DNA of 14,090 bases from CAZTDD01 sp964612675 (GTDB lineage Bacteria; Hinthialibacterota; Hinthialibacteria; Hinthialibacterales; JAKPRU01), in contig CAZTDD010000157.1 in NCBI GenBank assembly GCA_964612675.1, positions 1 through 14,090 of the forward strand, in the 5' to 3' direction. The translations under genes were made by a program, and so were the position numbers. The stretch's first letter is position 1, and the number at the start of each line of letters is the position of its first letter. Under the pieces are notes generated by a model. The model had not been told where the DNA came from. It did no database searches and worked only from the letters and a program-made list of their open reading frames with translations. Shown piece by piece: positions 14,039 to 14,090 of this stretch.

Positions 14039-14090
14039 CCTAAATTCGGCAGTTGAAAACAGTATGGCGGCTGCAAACCGTTCATGTTTC
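14039..14090. mobile_element. Left end of a second MITE copy, cut by the window end
   Basis: Fifty-two bases identical to 7897-7948, starting at the same TIR boundary (CCTAAATTCGG) and running to the last base. The preceding five bases are GTAAT, different from ATCAG in the first copy, so this is an independent insertion. The right end lies outside. Confidence 0.88.

Overview
The window looks like a piece of an uncultured bacterial genome (a metagenome-assembled scaffold, given the run of exactly 100 N) from the Planctomycetota / Lentisphaerota / Hydrogenedentota part of the tree. The lineage is inferred from gene style and no marker gene fixes it. Pointers are a SUMF1-fold protein carrying an EF-hand/dockerin-like segment, a Tat-exported lipoprotein sulfatase, a pseudopilin-like protein with the 'LTTPxAYL...PSNG' pattern, and many short hairpin-rich intergenic repeats.

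Layout. 1-1994: a secreted SUMF1/FGE-fold protein on the minus strand with a near-consensus sigma70-type promoter, flanked by hairpin repeats and a chain of small palindromes (1451-1782). 1995-3236: a class II Fic protein on the minus strand, bracketed by two copies of a dispersed repeat (1726-1883 and 3427-3763). Its promoter is overlaid by two 25-bp palindromes. 3869-7837: a plus-strand group made of a possible 16-codon leader ORF, a sulfatase and a 701-residue secreted protein of unknown function. 7838-8362: a 188-bp MITE-like element with terminal inverted repeats and a 5-bp target duplication, then tRNA-Ala(GGC) with its own promoter. 8363-11520: minus-strand genes in the order trpD, a 50-bp tandem repeat array containing the N gap, a pseudopilin-like membrane protein and an Atg22/UMF1-type MFS transporter. 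11627-12628: a secreted protein of unknown function on the minus strand. 12854-13921: a xylose-isomerase-family TIM-barrel enzyme on the plus strand with a clear terminator. 14039-14090: the first 52 bp of a second copy of the MITE, cut by the window end.

How the genes may work together. The sulfatase, the following secreted protein, the transporter and the isomerase suggest a bacterium that breaks down sulfated polysaccharide outside the cytoplasm and processes the sugars, but only the sulfatase and its downstream neighbour sit close enough to suggest an operon. The sulfatase needs conversion of its Cys88 to formylglycine. The SUMF1-fold protein nearby lacks one of the two copper-binding cysteines, so it is probably not the maturase.

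The most notable signals are the MITE with its second copy, the paired palindromes over the fic promoter, the Asp-to-His metal-ligand change in the isomerase, the KHCN (normally KHGN) motif in TrpD, and the repeat copies around fic.
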